A stretch of DNA of 64,000 nucleotides from Frankiaceae bacterium (GTDB taxonomy: Bacteria; Actinomycetota; Actinomycetes; Mycobacteriales; SCTD01). The stretch spans positions 1-64,000 of the forward strand of contig JAENVS010000027.1 in NCBI GenBank assembly GCA_016650445.1, given 5' to 3'. Of the stretch, positions 8,717 to 16,752 are shown one piece after another; position 1 is the first letter of the stretch; every line of letters starts with the position of its first letter. The position numbers and the translations under genes are program-made. Below the pieces are notes generated by a model. It did no database searches. It saw only the letters and a program-made list of their open reading frames with translations, and was not told the origin of the DNA.

Positions 8717-10365
8717 GTGTGCTCGGGTCCGACCCACTCCGGGAGCGGTGCGAGGGCGGGCGGCGCGACCTCGGTGAAGTACCGGATCACCCAGTACGGC
8801 GTGAGGTAGTCGATGCCGGGTTCGCGCCATTCCGGGGGCTGCTGCCCGTCGAGCTTGGTCGGCGGCTCCTGCCAGAGGAAGTCGCCGGGCGGCCGCAGCG
8901 CGACCGGGATCGGCCGCTCCGCACGAAGGTCGGCGGGTGAGCTCAGCGGCGGGGCGTCCGGCGCGCCGGGGTACCAGGTGATCGGCGCATCCGGTGCCGC
9001 GTCGAGCGTGATGTCCGCGCGGTCCTTCCGCACGCAGGACAGCTCCCCTCCGCACCGCGCGCTGTTGCGCACCGCGACACCGGCGGCCGTGTTGCTCCGG
9101 TAGTCGAGCCACTGCAGCAGGTGCTCGACGGCCGCATCGCGACGCGCGGGCTCGCCGGTCAACCCGTAGGTCAGGGCCTCGAAGTGCGCGTTGCCGTCGT
9201 TGCGGGTCGTCTTGTCCATCACCGCGAAGCCGCGCGCGAGCACCTCACGTTCGGCGCCGGTCGTCGTACGGAGCAGGTTGAAGCCGGTGAGGTGGTCGAG
9301 GTTGAACTTGAAGTAGCCCTCGCTCGGCTGCGCGCTGTTGATCTCCTTCTCCGCGCCGAGCAGCGGAGCCTGCGTCGCCAGCTCCTCCGCCCACACGGCG
9401 TCCCACGTCGCCTTGTCGTCGGGGGTGGACGCGACGTGCCTGGCGGCGTTCGCGATGTTGAGGCGTGCGCTCGGCACGTGTGCCATCAGTGGGCTGATGA
9501 AGCCGTTCTCGTCGCTGCCGGTCGAGACGTAGCCGTTGGGCCGGGGGTAGCTCCAGCCGTACTTCACGAGGAAGCCGGCCATCGACAGCAGGTCGTCGCG
9601 GATCTGGCCGGCCATCGCGGGGTCGTCGGCGCCGACGAGGTCGAACGCCGTCAGCAGCCCGAAGGTCACGCCCGCGTACGTGTCACGGCTCGGCGAGGTC
9701 TCGCAGTTGTAGCTGTTGCCGTCGCCGGAGGTCCAGGTGATCTCGTACACGTGGTTGGCGTGGTCGTTCATCGGGTTGGCCGGATCCGTGCTCGGCGGGT
9801 TGATGCCCAGCGGCCCGAGCCCGACCGGCGTGCAGCCGCGGGTCAGCATGCCGCGCTCACCGTGCACGACACCGCCACCGAAGTCGGCGGCGTGCGGACC
9901 CGTCGGGTCCTGCGTGTTGACGCCCGGCGGCACCTTCAGCTCCTGGTCCCAGTCCTCGGCGATGTTGATGTCGCGGTGGAACGCCTCCAACACGATCTGG
10001 ATCCGTCCGAGCGCCTGCTCGCGCTGGTCCCGCCAGAACACCCGGTTGTCGTGGCGAAGGTGCTGCTGCGCAACGGCGTACCGCATGGCCTGGCCGGCGA
10101 GGTAGACCCCGGTCCAGAGCTCGGTGTCGCCCCAGTACGGCGTGCGCACGACGTGCCCAGGCAGCTGCTCCGGGCTGTCGAACACGACCGGCACCGCGTG
10201 ACCGACGTGCATCGAGTCGTCCATCAGCGTCTCGAGCTGAAGCATCGCGGCTGTCGCGACGTCGTCGGCGAGCGCAGTGTCCTCGAGCCGATCGCCCGCT
10301 CGAGCCGTCGTCGCGGCTGCCGACAGCAGCAGGGCCACGGCCAATGCAGTCCAACGTCGGTGCAT
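8713..10365 (-). CDS. secreted protein of unknown family (paralogue A)
   Basis: 550 residues starting at MHRRWTALAVALLLSAAATTARA, a clear Sec signal peptide. The ATG overlaps the TGA of the preceding gene by one base (TGATG), so it is translationally coupled. The mature chain is Trp/Tyr-rich with repeated helical stretches such as LWTGVYLAGQAMRYAVAQ, SARLNIANAARHVA and GIDYLTPYWVIRYF. It is a clear paralogue of the protein at 31045-32766, sharing these blocks in order. The fold may be an alpha/alpha toroid as in many glycan-active enzymes, but no catalytic motif is recognised. Its place in the aminosugar locus suggests extracellular glycan handling. Confidence 0.85.
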   Translation of the reverse strand: MHRRWTALAVALLLSAAATTARAGDRLEDTALADDVATAAMLQLETLMDDSMHVGHAVPVVFDSPEQLPGHVVRTPYWGDTELWTGVYLAGQAMRYAVAQQHLRHDNRVFWRDQREQALGRIQIVLEAFHRDINIAEDWDQELKVPPGVNTQDPTGPHAADFGGGVVHGERGMLTRGCTPVGLGPLGINPPSTDPANPMNDHANHVYEITWTSGDGNSYNCETSPSRDTYAGVTFGLLTAFDLVGADDPAMAGQIRDDLLSMAGFLVKYGWSYPRPNGYVSTGSDENGFISPLMAHVPSARLNIANAARHVASTPDDKATWDAVWAEELATQAPLLGAEKEINSAQPSEGYFKFNLDHLTGFNLLRTTTGAEREVLARGFAVMDKTTRNDGNAHFEALTYGLTGEPARRDAAVEHLLQWLDYRSNTAAGVAVRNSARCGGELSCVRKDRADITLDAAPDAPITWYPGAPDAPPLSSPADLRAERPIPVALRPPGDFLWQEPPTKLDGQQPPEWREPGIDYLTPYWVIRYFTEVAPPALAPLPEWVGPEHT

Positions 10366-11681
10366 CACGATGGCAGTCCCCCTGTGTGCAGCGCGGCCAT
10401 CCGGCGTCCCCAGCTGGCGATCGAGTCGTCGTGAGTCGTGGCAAGGGCGAGGTGGATCCGATCGCCGAACCGGCCGAGCCAGTGCTCCGCGTCGAAGCCG
10501 GCCGGCCCGTGCAGCGCACCCAGCAGCGAGCCGGCTGTCGCGCCGAAGCTGTCGGTGTCGTTGCCCTGGCAGACCTGCAGCCCGATGCCGTCCGTCGCAC
10601 CGCGTGCGAAGCGCAAGGTCGACAGCAGCGTGCCGATCTCCTGGACGATCCGGCAGTGGCTGTACATCGCGTAGCGGCCGTGGATCCGCGCGTACGCGTC
10701 GAGCCAGGTGTCGGCCGCGCGGACCTGCTCGAGCGACTGGTCGAGGACCGCGCGCAGGCGCGATCGCGTCGGCACGACCCTCGCCGCTGTCTCGGCGACG
10801 TCCTCCCAGTCGTCCGCGACCAGCGCCGTCGCGACCGCTGCCGCCACCCACATCGCGGCATAGACCCCGGTACGCCGGTGCGTCAGCGTCGCGTCCCGGT
10901 GCGCGAGCCGAGCCGCCCCGACGGGATCGCCGGGGCACGCGAAGCCGTAGGCATCGGCGCGGATCAGCGCACCGCAGTGCTCGTCGGCCGGGTTGAGCGG
11001 GCCGACATCGGGGTCGCTGCCGGTGAGCGACGCGAGTCCTGCTGCCAGCAGGGCGGTCCGCTCGGGTCCGAAGGTCGCGAGCACCGGCAGGTTCAGCAGC
11101 CACAGCCGGCGCAGGTCGTCGTGGGTGAAGTCGCGGCCGTGCCGCTCGAGGAGGACCGTCGACAGCGCCGTGTAGCCGAGGTCGTCGTCCTCCGGCACGT
11201 GCGCGATCTGCTCGCGTACGCACTCGGGCCACTGCGGCTGCGGCGAGCGCAGCCGCGCGTTGGTCGCGGTCGTCACGTAGTCATTCAGTGGCCACTCACC
11301 GGCTGGCTCCAAGGCTCCGCGCAGCTCGGCCAGGGTCGGGTCGAACTCGAACGGCTTGCCGAGCACACAGCCGGCGACGCGCGCGCCCCAGGCGGTCTCG
11401 ATCCGCTCGCCGACGTCGGCACCGACGGGGCGCTTCGACGGCAGGTCGCCGCACTCGGCCAGGAGCGCGTCCAGGTCGGTCGGCTCGACGTGCGGCCACT
11501 CCTCGACAAGCGGCGCCTGCGCGAGCCGCGTCGCGATGTCCTGCAGCGTGTCGAGAGACGCGGTGGCGGTCTCGAGCTCCGACGCGAGCGCGTCGACGTC
11601 GTGCCCCTGCTCGCGCCGGTCCGCGACGACCTGTCGGAGCAGGGTGCGCACCGCCTCCGGCGGCAGGAGCAGACCACTCAC
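10365..11681 (-). CDS. ADP-ribosylglycohydrolase-fold protein
   Basis: 438 residues. The DraG-type metal centre is visible: EDDDLGYTAL in the first half and GNDTDSFGATAGSLLGALHG near the C-terminus, with DEHCGALIRADAYGFA between. About 90 extra N-terminal residues precede the domain. Family members hydrolyse ADP-ribosyl bonds or related N- or O-glycosides using Mg. Here a nucleoside or glycoside role is more likely than protein de-ADP-ribosylation because of the sugar catabolic neighbours (inference). Its start overlaps the SIS gene stop by 4 bases and its stop overlaps the start of the secreted protein gene. Confidence 0.85.
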   Translation of the reverse strand: MSGLLLPPEAVRTLLRQVVADRREQGHDVDALASELETATASLDTLQDIATRLAQAPLVEEWPHVEPTDLDALLAECGDLPSKRPVGADVGERIETAWGARVAGCVLGKPFEFDPTLAELRGALEPAGEWPLNDYVTTATNARLRSPQPQWPECVREQIAHVPEDDDLGYTALSTVLLERHGRDFTHDDLRRLWLLNLPVLATFGPERTALLAAGLASLTGSDPDVGPLNPADEHCGALIRADAYGFACPGDPVGAARLAHRDATLTHRRTGVYAAMWVAAAVATALVADDWEDVAETAARVVPTRSRLRAVLDQSLEQVRAADTWLDAYARIHGRYAMYSHCRIVQEIGTLLSTLRFARGATDGIGLQVCQGNDTDSFGATAGSLLGALHGPAGFDAEHWLGRFGDRIHLALATTHDDSIASWGRRMAALHTGGLPS

Positions 11682-12631
11682 GCCGTGCGGGTGATCTTCG
11701 ACAGCCCCCGGGCGGCATCGGCGTCGACGCCGGTGCGGCGCGACCAGGCGAGCGCCGCGACCTGACCGGCGACGAGAGCGACGATCGCGGCCAGTGCCGG
11801 GTCGGCGAGCTCGGGTGTGACGAGCTGGTACGACGGGTCGGGACCGATGCGCACAACGTCGCCGGCGAGCTGCGTGGCGTTCGGGTCGGACGGGTGGACC
11901 AGCGCCAGGATCGTGGCGGGGACGGCCGCGGGTCCGTGCAGGTGCTCGACCACCGGCTCGGAGGTCAGCAGCCGCCCGCCGGTCTCCGCCATCTTCAGCG
12001 CCACCTCTGCGGCGACGTGCTCGGCGCCGAGCCCGCCCGCGACGACATGTGTCGGGTGCGCACCCGTGACGAGCCCCGACGCGTCGGCGGCGAGGACCTG
12101 AGCGACCGCGGCCGTCAGCGCAGCGGCGTCGACCTCGCCGGCAAGGGCGCGCAGCAGCAGGGCACTGGTCGTGACCGACTTGGTCGCTGCAACGACCTGC
12201 TCCGGTCCGGCGGCGCAGTCGAGGGCAATGTCGGCGAGCCGCGCGAGGGTGCCGCCGGTGTTGGTGACCGTGATGATCGAGCAGCCCAGCTCATGAGCGC
12301 GGCGTACTGCGGTGACCAGCGCGGGGGTCTCGCCGGACTGCGACACCGCGACGAGGACGTCACCGACGCCGACCACCGGCAGCGGGACATCGGCGCCGGG
12401 CGCGGGCGGGGCGTCCGCGCGCACACCGGCGAGCTCGAGAGCAGCGGCGCCGATGCCGGCGACGTGCCGGCTGGAGCCGATCCCGAGCAGCCGCACAGCC
12501 CGCGCGCCGGCGACCAGCGAGCGGGCGTCGCGCAGTGCGGCCGCGTTGACCCCGAGCACGCGATCGAGCGCGGCCGGCTGGGCGGCGAGGTCCCGCGCGA
12601 ACGCGGTGCCCAGGCTCACTCCTTGCGGCAC
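11678..12631 (-). CDS. double SIS-domain sugar isomerase/deaminase (NagB-II or AgaS-like)
   Basis: 317 residues with two SIS sugar-phosphate domains. The first has LLGIGSSRHVAG and the phosphate loop VAVSQSGETPALV; the second is centred on VVAGGLGAEHVAAEVALKMAE, the GlmS-isomerase-like motif. Its length and layout match GlmS isomerase-half homologues such as NagB-II glucosamine-6-phosphate deaminase or AgaS. With the NagA and GlcNAc kinase genes close by, conversion of glucosamine-6-phosphate to fructose-6-phosphate is the best guess. No glutaminase domain is present. It starts 16 bases inside the end of the PHP-protein gene. Confidence 0.82.
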   Translation of the reverse strand: MPQGVSLGTAFARDLAAQPAALDRVLGVNAAALRDARSLVAGARAVRLLGIGSSRHVAGIGAAALELAGVRADAPPAPGADVPLPVVGVGDVLVAVSQSGETPALVTAVRRAHELGCSIITVTNTGGTLARLADIALDCAAGPEQVVAATKSVTTSALLLRALAGEVDAAALTAAVAQVLAADASGLVTGAHPTHVVAGGLGAEHVAAEVALKMAETGGRLLTSEPVVEHLHGPAAVPATILALVHPSDPNATQLAGDVVRIGPDPSYQLVTPELADPALAAIVALVAGQVAALAWSRRTGVDADAARGLSKITRTA

Positions 12632-15117
12632 TTGTCGCCGTTCGGGTTGCCCGACGGGCGCGGCTTCGGGCTACCTGAGGGGCACGCCGACGCGGTGGGC
12701 GACGGCGTCGGCGACGTGGTCGGGGACGGCTCGACCGTGGGAGACGGCTCGACCGTGGGAGACGGCTCGACCGTCGGCGAGGGCGAGGGCTCGACAGTGT
12801 CCGCGACGTACATCGCCGACGTCATCGCGAGCACGCCGACCCGGTTGCGGCAGTACGTCGTGTCTCCGCCGACGACGGGGTCGCAGCCTTCGCGACGCTC
12901 CGCGCGACCGTCCTCGGCGTACAGCTGTGCCCAGACCCAACCGGGCTGGTCGAGGGTGAAGTCCACCGTTCCACCGGGGCTGAGGGTCGCGCCGTCGATG
13001 ATGGTCCGGCCGTTCGCGCGGACCTCGACGAGGCCGCCGCCGGGCACTCCCGTTGCCCGGACGCGCAGCGGCGTCCCCGGCGGCACGGTGTCGCCGACCA
13101 TGGCCTCGTAGGTGCCGTCCTTGTCGACGTCGCCCTCGATCTGCAGTGGCGCGAAGCCCGTCACGGGCGGCTGGAAGGAGATCGACGTACGCCCCGCCTT
13201 GATGGCCTCGAGCACACCGCGCGCACTGCGCTCCTTGGCGAAGACCCACGTCGTCGGGTTGCCGACGCCTTGCACGGCGGCGGTCGTCATCCAGTGCGAG
13301 TCACTGCCACCGGTCGCCCCCACGTGCCGACCGGTACCCAGCCAGCACTCCCAGTAGGCGATGGCGTCAGCGTTCGACGTGCCGGCCGGTGCGGGCGGCT
13401 GCAGGTGGTGCCCGATGTTCCAGATCTCGACGGTGTCGACCGGCACGCGCAAGCCGTAGGACCAGTGCAGCTTCGGCAGGTGCGCGCAGTCGGTCACCTG
13501 CCCCTCGATGTCGTCGGCGGGGTGGTTCGCCTGGAAGACACCACCGTCGGCGCGCAAGGCGTCGGCCATCGCCTCGATGGCTGCGTCGCTTCCACCACCG
13601 CTCGGGTAGATGCGCTTCGCGCCGAGCATCTGCGCGTGGCCACCGATGGAGTTCTCGTAGCCCGGTACGCCGATGACGCCGGCGCTGCCGAAGCCGGGGT
13701 CCTGCACCGAGTCGAAGCCGCTCTCCTGCGGAGCGTTGTCCGAGTGGTGGTCGGTCAGGGCGAGGTAGTCGAGCCCTCGCGCCGAGGCCTCGGCGAAGCG
13801 CTCCGTCGGCGAGCCGCCGGCTGTGTAGAACTCCTCCGGCGCGGTGTTGTCGTCGTCGGGCCCGCAGTAGGCGTCGTGCGAGTAGCAGGTGTGGACATGC
13901 AGATCGCCGGCGAGCCACTCACCCGCAGCCGGGGCCAGGCCACGCTCGACCCAGACGGGGGAGGAGTAGCCGACGACCTCGCTGCCGTCGGTCACCCGCA
14001 CGAAGTAGTAGCGCTCGGCGGCCGAGGTGGCGACCGTCGTGGTCAGTGCGTCGGTGCCCGTCGCCACGACGCGGCCACCGCTGGTGACGATGTCGAGCTT
14101 CAAGCCGGTCTGGCCCTCGCGCACGCCGGTTGCGGCGATGGTCAGCGGCGCACCGACCGGCCGGGCCAGCCGGGTGCCCATGACCGCACCGTCGACGGTG
14201 AAGCCCAGCCGCGTGTCGGGCCGGCGTACGGCGTAGAAGCGCCTGGCCTGCATTGCCTCGGCAAGTGCCGGCTCGGACCGGTCCCGGCTCAGGATCACGG
14301 TCTTGGCCCAGCTCGGACCGCCCCAGTCGTCGGTCCGCTTGTGGCCCAGGTCCTCGGCGCCGACGGCTCCGACGTGCCAGCCCTTGTCCAGCACGTGCGA
14401 GAACCAGTCGCCGTAGTGGTCGTTGTCGTTGTAGACCTCGACGCCGACCATCTGCCGGTCGGCCGCGGGGACGTAGGCGAAGTCGTCCCAGTTGACCCGC
14501 GGGTCGCTGCTGCCGACGACCTGGAGCTTCTTCGCTCCCGGGTGGTTGAACGTGGCCAGCCCGTCGAGCCCGCCGCCGCTCTCGGGCCGGGTCGTCAGCC
14601 AGTTGTAGAACGTGTCCATGCTCGCGTAGCCGCCGTCGGCCTTCGCGTTGGTCTTGTTCTTGGAGAAGTAGACGTCGATGTGACCGAAGCGGTCGCTCGT
14701 CCACTCGAAGCCGCGGACGCCCGTGAACGATGCGTCGCTGGCAGCCCTGGCGTAGGCCTCGGTGGCGTCCCACTTGGTGACCGCCTTTGCCGGGTCGGGG
14801 TCGGCGACCAGGCAGCCGGTCACGCCGGGTCCGGCACACTCGTCGTTGGCGGCGATGGGCACGTCCAGCGTGTCGGAGTGGTCGCCGCTCATGAGGAAAT
14901 CGTTCCCGCGCTGCTTCGCCGAGGCGTAGTACGTGGCCGGCGTCGAGCCGGGCCAGCCATCGGAGTAAGCGCTGTGCTCGTGCAGCGGGCCGACGAGCGC
15001 GGTGTAGCCCTCGGGCACGAGCGGCGCGCCGGTGTCGGCGTGCGAGAAGGCGACCCACGGCGTCGCCACGACGGCCAGGACGGCGCCGACGGCGATGAGA
15101 CGGCGGACAGGCAGCAC
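12616..15117 (-). CDS. secreted protein with two PHP-type metallohydrolase domains
   Basis: 833 residues from GTG 15117, preceded by a strong AAGGGGAG ribosome site; the upstream ATG of the track is not needed. A Sec signal (RRLIAVGAVLAVVATPWVAF) leads into a first PHP-like domain with GPLHEHSAYSDGW and SGDHSDT, and a second around residue 395 with GDLHVHTCYSHDAYCG and ALTDHHSD. These are CehA/McbA-like metal-binding histidines. A C-terminal TVEPSP repeat and a charged lysine-rich tail may anchor or space it at the wall. It probably hydrolyses a phosphoester or ester outside the cell. Duplicate PHP domains in one secreted chain are unusual. Confidence 0.82.
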   Translation of the reverse strand: MLPVRRLIAVGAVLAVVATPWVAFSHADTGAPLVPEGYTALVGPLHEHSAYSDGWPGSTPATYYASAKQRGNDFLMSGDHSDTLDVPIAANDECAGPGVTGCLVADPDPAKAVTKWDATEAYARAASDASFTGVRGFEWTSDRFGHIDVYFSKNKTNAKADGGYASMDTFYNWLTTRPESGGGLDGLATFNHPGAKKLQVVGSSDPRVNWDDFAYVPAADRQMVGVEVYNDNDHYGDWFSHVLDKGWHVGAVGAEDLGHKRTDDWGGPSWAKTVILSRDRSEPALAEAMQARRFYAVRRPDTRLGFTVDGAVMGTRLARPVGAPLTIAATGVREGQTGLKLDIVTSGGRVVATGTDALTTTVATSAAERYYFVRVTDGSEVVGYSSPVWVERGLAPAAGEWLAGDLHVHTCYSHDAYCGPDDDNTAPEEFYTAGGSPTERFAEASARGLDYLALTDHHSDNAPQESGFDSVQDPGFGSAGVIGVPGYENSIGGHAQMLGAKRIYPSGGGSDAAIEAMADALRADGGVFQANHPADDIEGQVTDCAHLPKLHWSYGLRVPVDTVEIWNIGHHLQPPAPAGTSNADAIAYWECWLGTGRHVGATGGSDSHWMTTAAVQGVGNPTTWVFAKERSARGVLEAIKAGRTSISFQPPVTGFAPLQIEGDVDKDGTYEAMVGDTVPPGTPLRVRATGVPGGGLVEVRANGRTIIDGATLSPGGTVDFTLDQPGWVWAQLYAEDGRAERREGCDPVVGGDTTYCRNRVGVLAMTSAMYVADTVEPSPSPTVEPSPTVEPSPTVEPSPTTSPTPSPTASACPSGSPKPRPSGNPNGDKCRKE
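12725..12778. repeat. 18-bp tandem repeat coding for a TVEPSP spacer
   Basis: Three consecutive 18-base units (gacggctcgaccgtggga, the third with changes at its end) encode the repeated TVEPSP motif at the C-terminus of the double-PHP protein. Degenerate copies follow on the 3' side. Such repeats expand and contract by slippage and probably set the length of a wall-spanning linker. Confidence 0.85.
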
Positions 15118-15127
15118 AGTTCTCCCC

Positions 15128-15934
15128 TTAGGTGCGGGCGACGACGTCATCGGCCCAACGGTGGATATTCGACGTGGCGAGGTCCGCCACCTGCGCGGCG
15201 GACAAACCGGCAACCTGAGCGATCTGCTCGAAGGTGGCGCCCGGGATCAGCTCCGCGACCCGGCGGGCCGTCGCGATCGGGTGGATCACCGGGTCCCCGT
15301 CCCACGCGAGCACGTGCGTCGGCACCGCGAACCCCGGCAGCGCGGCCGGGTCGACCGCCTGCTGGTCGGCGATGTGCCGCATGGCCACCTTGAGTGATGA
15401 GAGGTCGTGCGTGCGCATGGCCGTGACCAGGTGCGGGTCGGCGCGGGGATCGTCCGGGTGGAAGCCGGTGCACAGCTCGATCAGGCCGTCGAGGCCGCGC
15501 CGAGAGCCCCGCCACATGGCCAGCCGGAGGAGGGAGAACTGCAGGCGCTTGGGCCGGCGAAGCGCGTTGCCGCCGGGCGCGATGAGCAGCAGCCCGCGGG
15601 CCCGGCCGGGGTGGTCTGCCTCGTGCCGCAGGATTGTGTTGGCGCCGTGACTGCCGCCGACGAGCAGCGGGCGCTGGAAGCCAACCGCGTCCAGCACCGT
15701 CGACAGGTCCTGCGCGATCCGCGCGTAGCCGTAGCGGCCCCTGTCGAGCAGTGGCGTCGAGCGCCCGTGCCCCCGGGTCGAGTAGTGCAGCACCCGGAAC
15801 CGGGAGCGAAGCCGGTCGACGACCAGCCGGCCGTCCTCGAGGCTGCCCGACAGGCCGTGCAGCCAGACGAGCTCGGGTCCGTCGCCGACAACCTCGACCT
15901 CGAGCTCGACGTCCGGCTCGACGGAGACCCTCAT
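15128..15934 (-). CDS. alpha/beta hydrolase
   Basis: 268 residues from ATG 15934, which overlaps the kinase stop (ATGA). It has the oxyanion segment VWLHGLSGS, a Ser nucleophile elbow in VGGSHGAN, and HVLAWDGDPVIHP before the acid region. The final helix contains IHRWADDV. It is cytoplasmic and has no signal. The substrate is unknown; ester or lactone cleavage of an imported conjugate fits the locus. A second alpha/beta hydrolase sits in the opposite arm at 17811-18671. Confidence 0.82.
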   Translation of the reverse strand: MRVSVEPDVELEVEVVGDGPELVWLHGLSGSLEDGRLVVDRLRSRFRVLHYSTRGHGRSTPLLDRGRYGYARIAQDLSTVLDAVGFQRPLLVGGSHGANTILRHEADHPGRARGLLLIAPGGNALRRPKRLQFSLLRLAMWRGSRRGLDGLIELCTGFHPDDPRADPHLVTAMRTHDLSSLKVAMRHIADQQAVDPAALPGFAVPTHVLAWDGDPVIHPIATARRVAELIPGATFEQIAQVAGLSAAQVADLATSNIHRWADDVVART

Positions 15935-16686
15935 GGCGCCGTCACCTGCTCGTAGGCGAGCGCCAGCCCCCACGCCGCCGCCGACTTCACCGCTGCTGGA
16001 GCGGCCGTTCCTTCGACGACGTGATCGGGCAACGCGGCACGCAAGGCGTCGACCAGGCCCGGGTGCCGTCGGGTCAGCCCGCCGGCCACCACGACGAGTG
16101 GCGCGGTCGCGAGGGGCTCGTCGCGGATGGCTGTGGCGATTGCCTGCGCGACGGCCGGGTAGAGCGGCGCGGGCAACGGGTCGGCCAGGGCCCAGCCGGC
16201 GGCCACCGTCTCCAGGCAGCCGGTGCGGCCGCAGGGGCAGCGCACGTCGCCGAAGGCGCCGCCGTGGCCCAGCAAGTTGGCCGCGACCACGCGGCCGTCA
16301 GCGACGACCGCGCCACCGACTCCGGTCCCCAGGCCGACAAAGGTGAGCGCTGCGCCGCCGCGCAGCGCCGACTCGCCCAGCGCGGCCGCCTCGGCGTCGT
16401 TGAGCACGACCTCGGCGGCGACCGGGAGGCCGAGCTCGTGCGCCGGGTCGACGTCGAGCCAGCCGAGGTTGGAGGCGGCCAGCACGCGGCCGCGCTCGAT
16501 CAGGCCGGGCACGGCCATGAGCAGCGACCATCCCGCCGGCAGGTGCGCGCCCGTGAGCACCTCGAGCTCGGAGCCGCCGAGCAGCACCGTCTCGACGCCG
16601 CCGCCGCCGACCTCGACGCAGGCCAGTCGCCGGGGGGAGGGCACGGTCCAGCTCCGGGTGCTCGGCGCGGTCGGGGGAGTTTGCAT
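15931..16686 (-). CDS. ROK-family sugar kinase, probable N-acetylglucosamine kinase
   Basis: 251 residues from ATG 16686. The ROK zinc signature CPCGRTGCLETVAAG, the VGLGTGVGGAVV loop and a VLNDAEAAALGE segment with the likely catalytic Asp are clear. The first phosphate loop, normally D-x-GGT, reads EVGGGGVE, a departure that could weaken ATP binding. It is slightly shorter than typical ROK kinases (about 290-320). Divergent from nagA, it should make GlcNAc-6-phosphate for NagA. It heads the six-gene minus arm, coupled by ATGA to the hydrolase gene. Confidence 0.8.
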   Translation of the reverse strand: MQTPPTAPSTRSWTVPSPRRLACVEVGGGGVETVLLGGSELEVLTGAHLPAGWSLLMAVPGLIERGRVLAASNLGWLDVDPAHELGLPVAAEVVLNDAEAAALGESALRGGAALTFVGLGTGVGGAVVADGRVVAANLLGHGGAFGDVRCPCGRTGCLETVAAGWALADPLPAPLYPAVAQAIATAIRDEPLATAPLVVVAGGLTRRHPGLVDALRAALPDHVVEGTAAPAAVKSAAAWGLALAYEQVTAP

Positions 16687-16698
16687 GGAGAGTTTGCA
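16677..16698. repeat. 9-bp direct repeat at the kinase/nagA divergent start, possible operator
   Basis: GAGTTTGCA occurs at 16677-16685 and again at 16690-16698, a 13-base period, covering the proposed -10 element and the start codon of the kinase gene. It is AT-rich compared with its surroundings and well placed for a repressor of both arms. The binding protein is not known; the ROK regulator at 24162-25337 is the obvious candidate. Confidence 0.4.
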
Positions 16699-16719
16699 AA
16701 TGTCCGGGACGGGTGTCAA
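16684..16719 (-). promoter_or_regulatory. candidate leaderless promoter of the ROK kinase arm
   Basis: On the minus strand a perfect TTGACA (16719-16714) is followed after 17 bases by CAAACT (16696-16691), and the ATG lies four bases further on. Transcription would start at or next to the start codon, giving a leaderless mRNA as is common in actinobacteria. The -10 is a weak match, so the call is tentative. Confidence 0.4.
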
Positions 16720-16752
16720 GGTCGGTGCCGTGTCGACGGTCCGGAGGTGAGC

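Noticed and set aside
9121-10434. 437-codon plus-strand ORF
   Set aside because: Antisense to the secreted paralogue A; no motif and no ribosome site.
12725-12778. CRISPR-like repeat
   Set aside because: The three units are directly adjacent without spacers and code for a protein spacer.
13270-15393. 707-codon plus-strand ORF
   Set aside because: Antisense to the double-PHP gene, with Arg/Val/Gly-biased composition typical of shadow frames.
15634-16752. N-terminal extension of NagA in the 726-residue track ORF
   Set aside because: It overlaps the ROK kinase gene antisense, and a GGAGG site points to GTG 16753.
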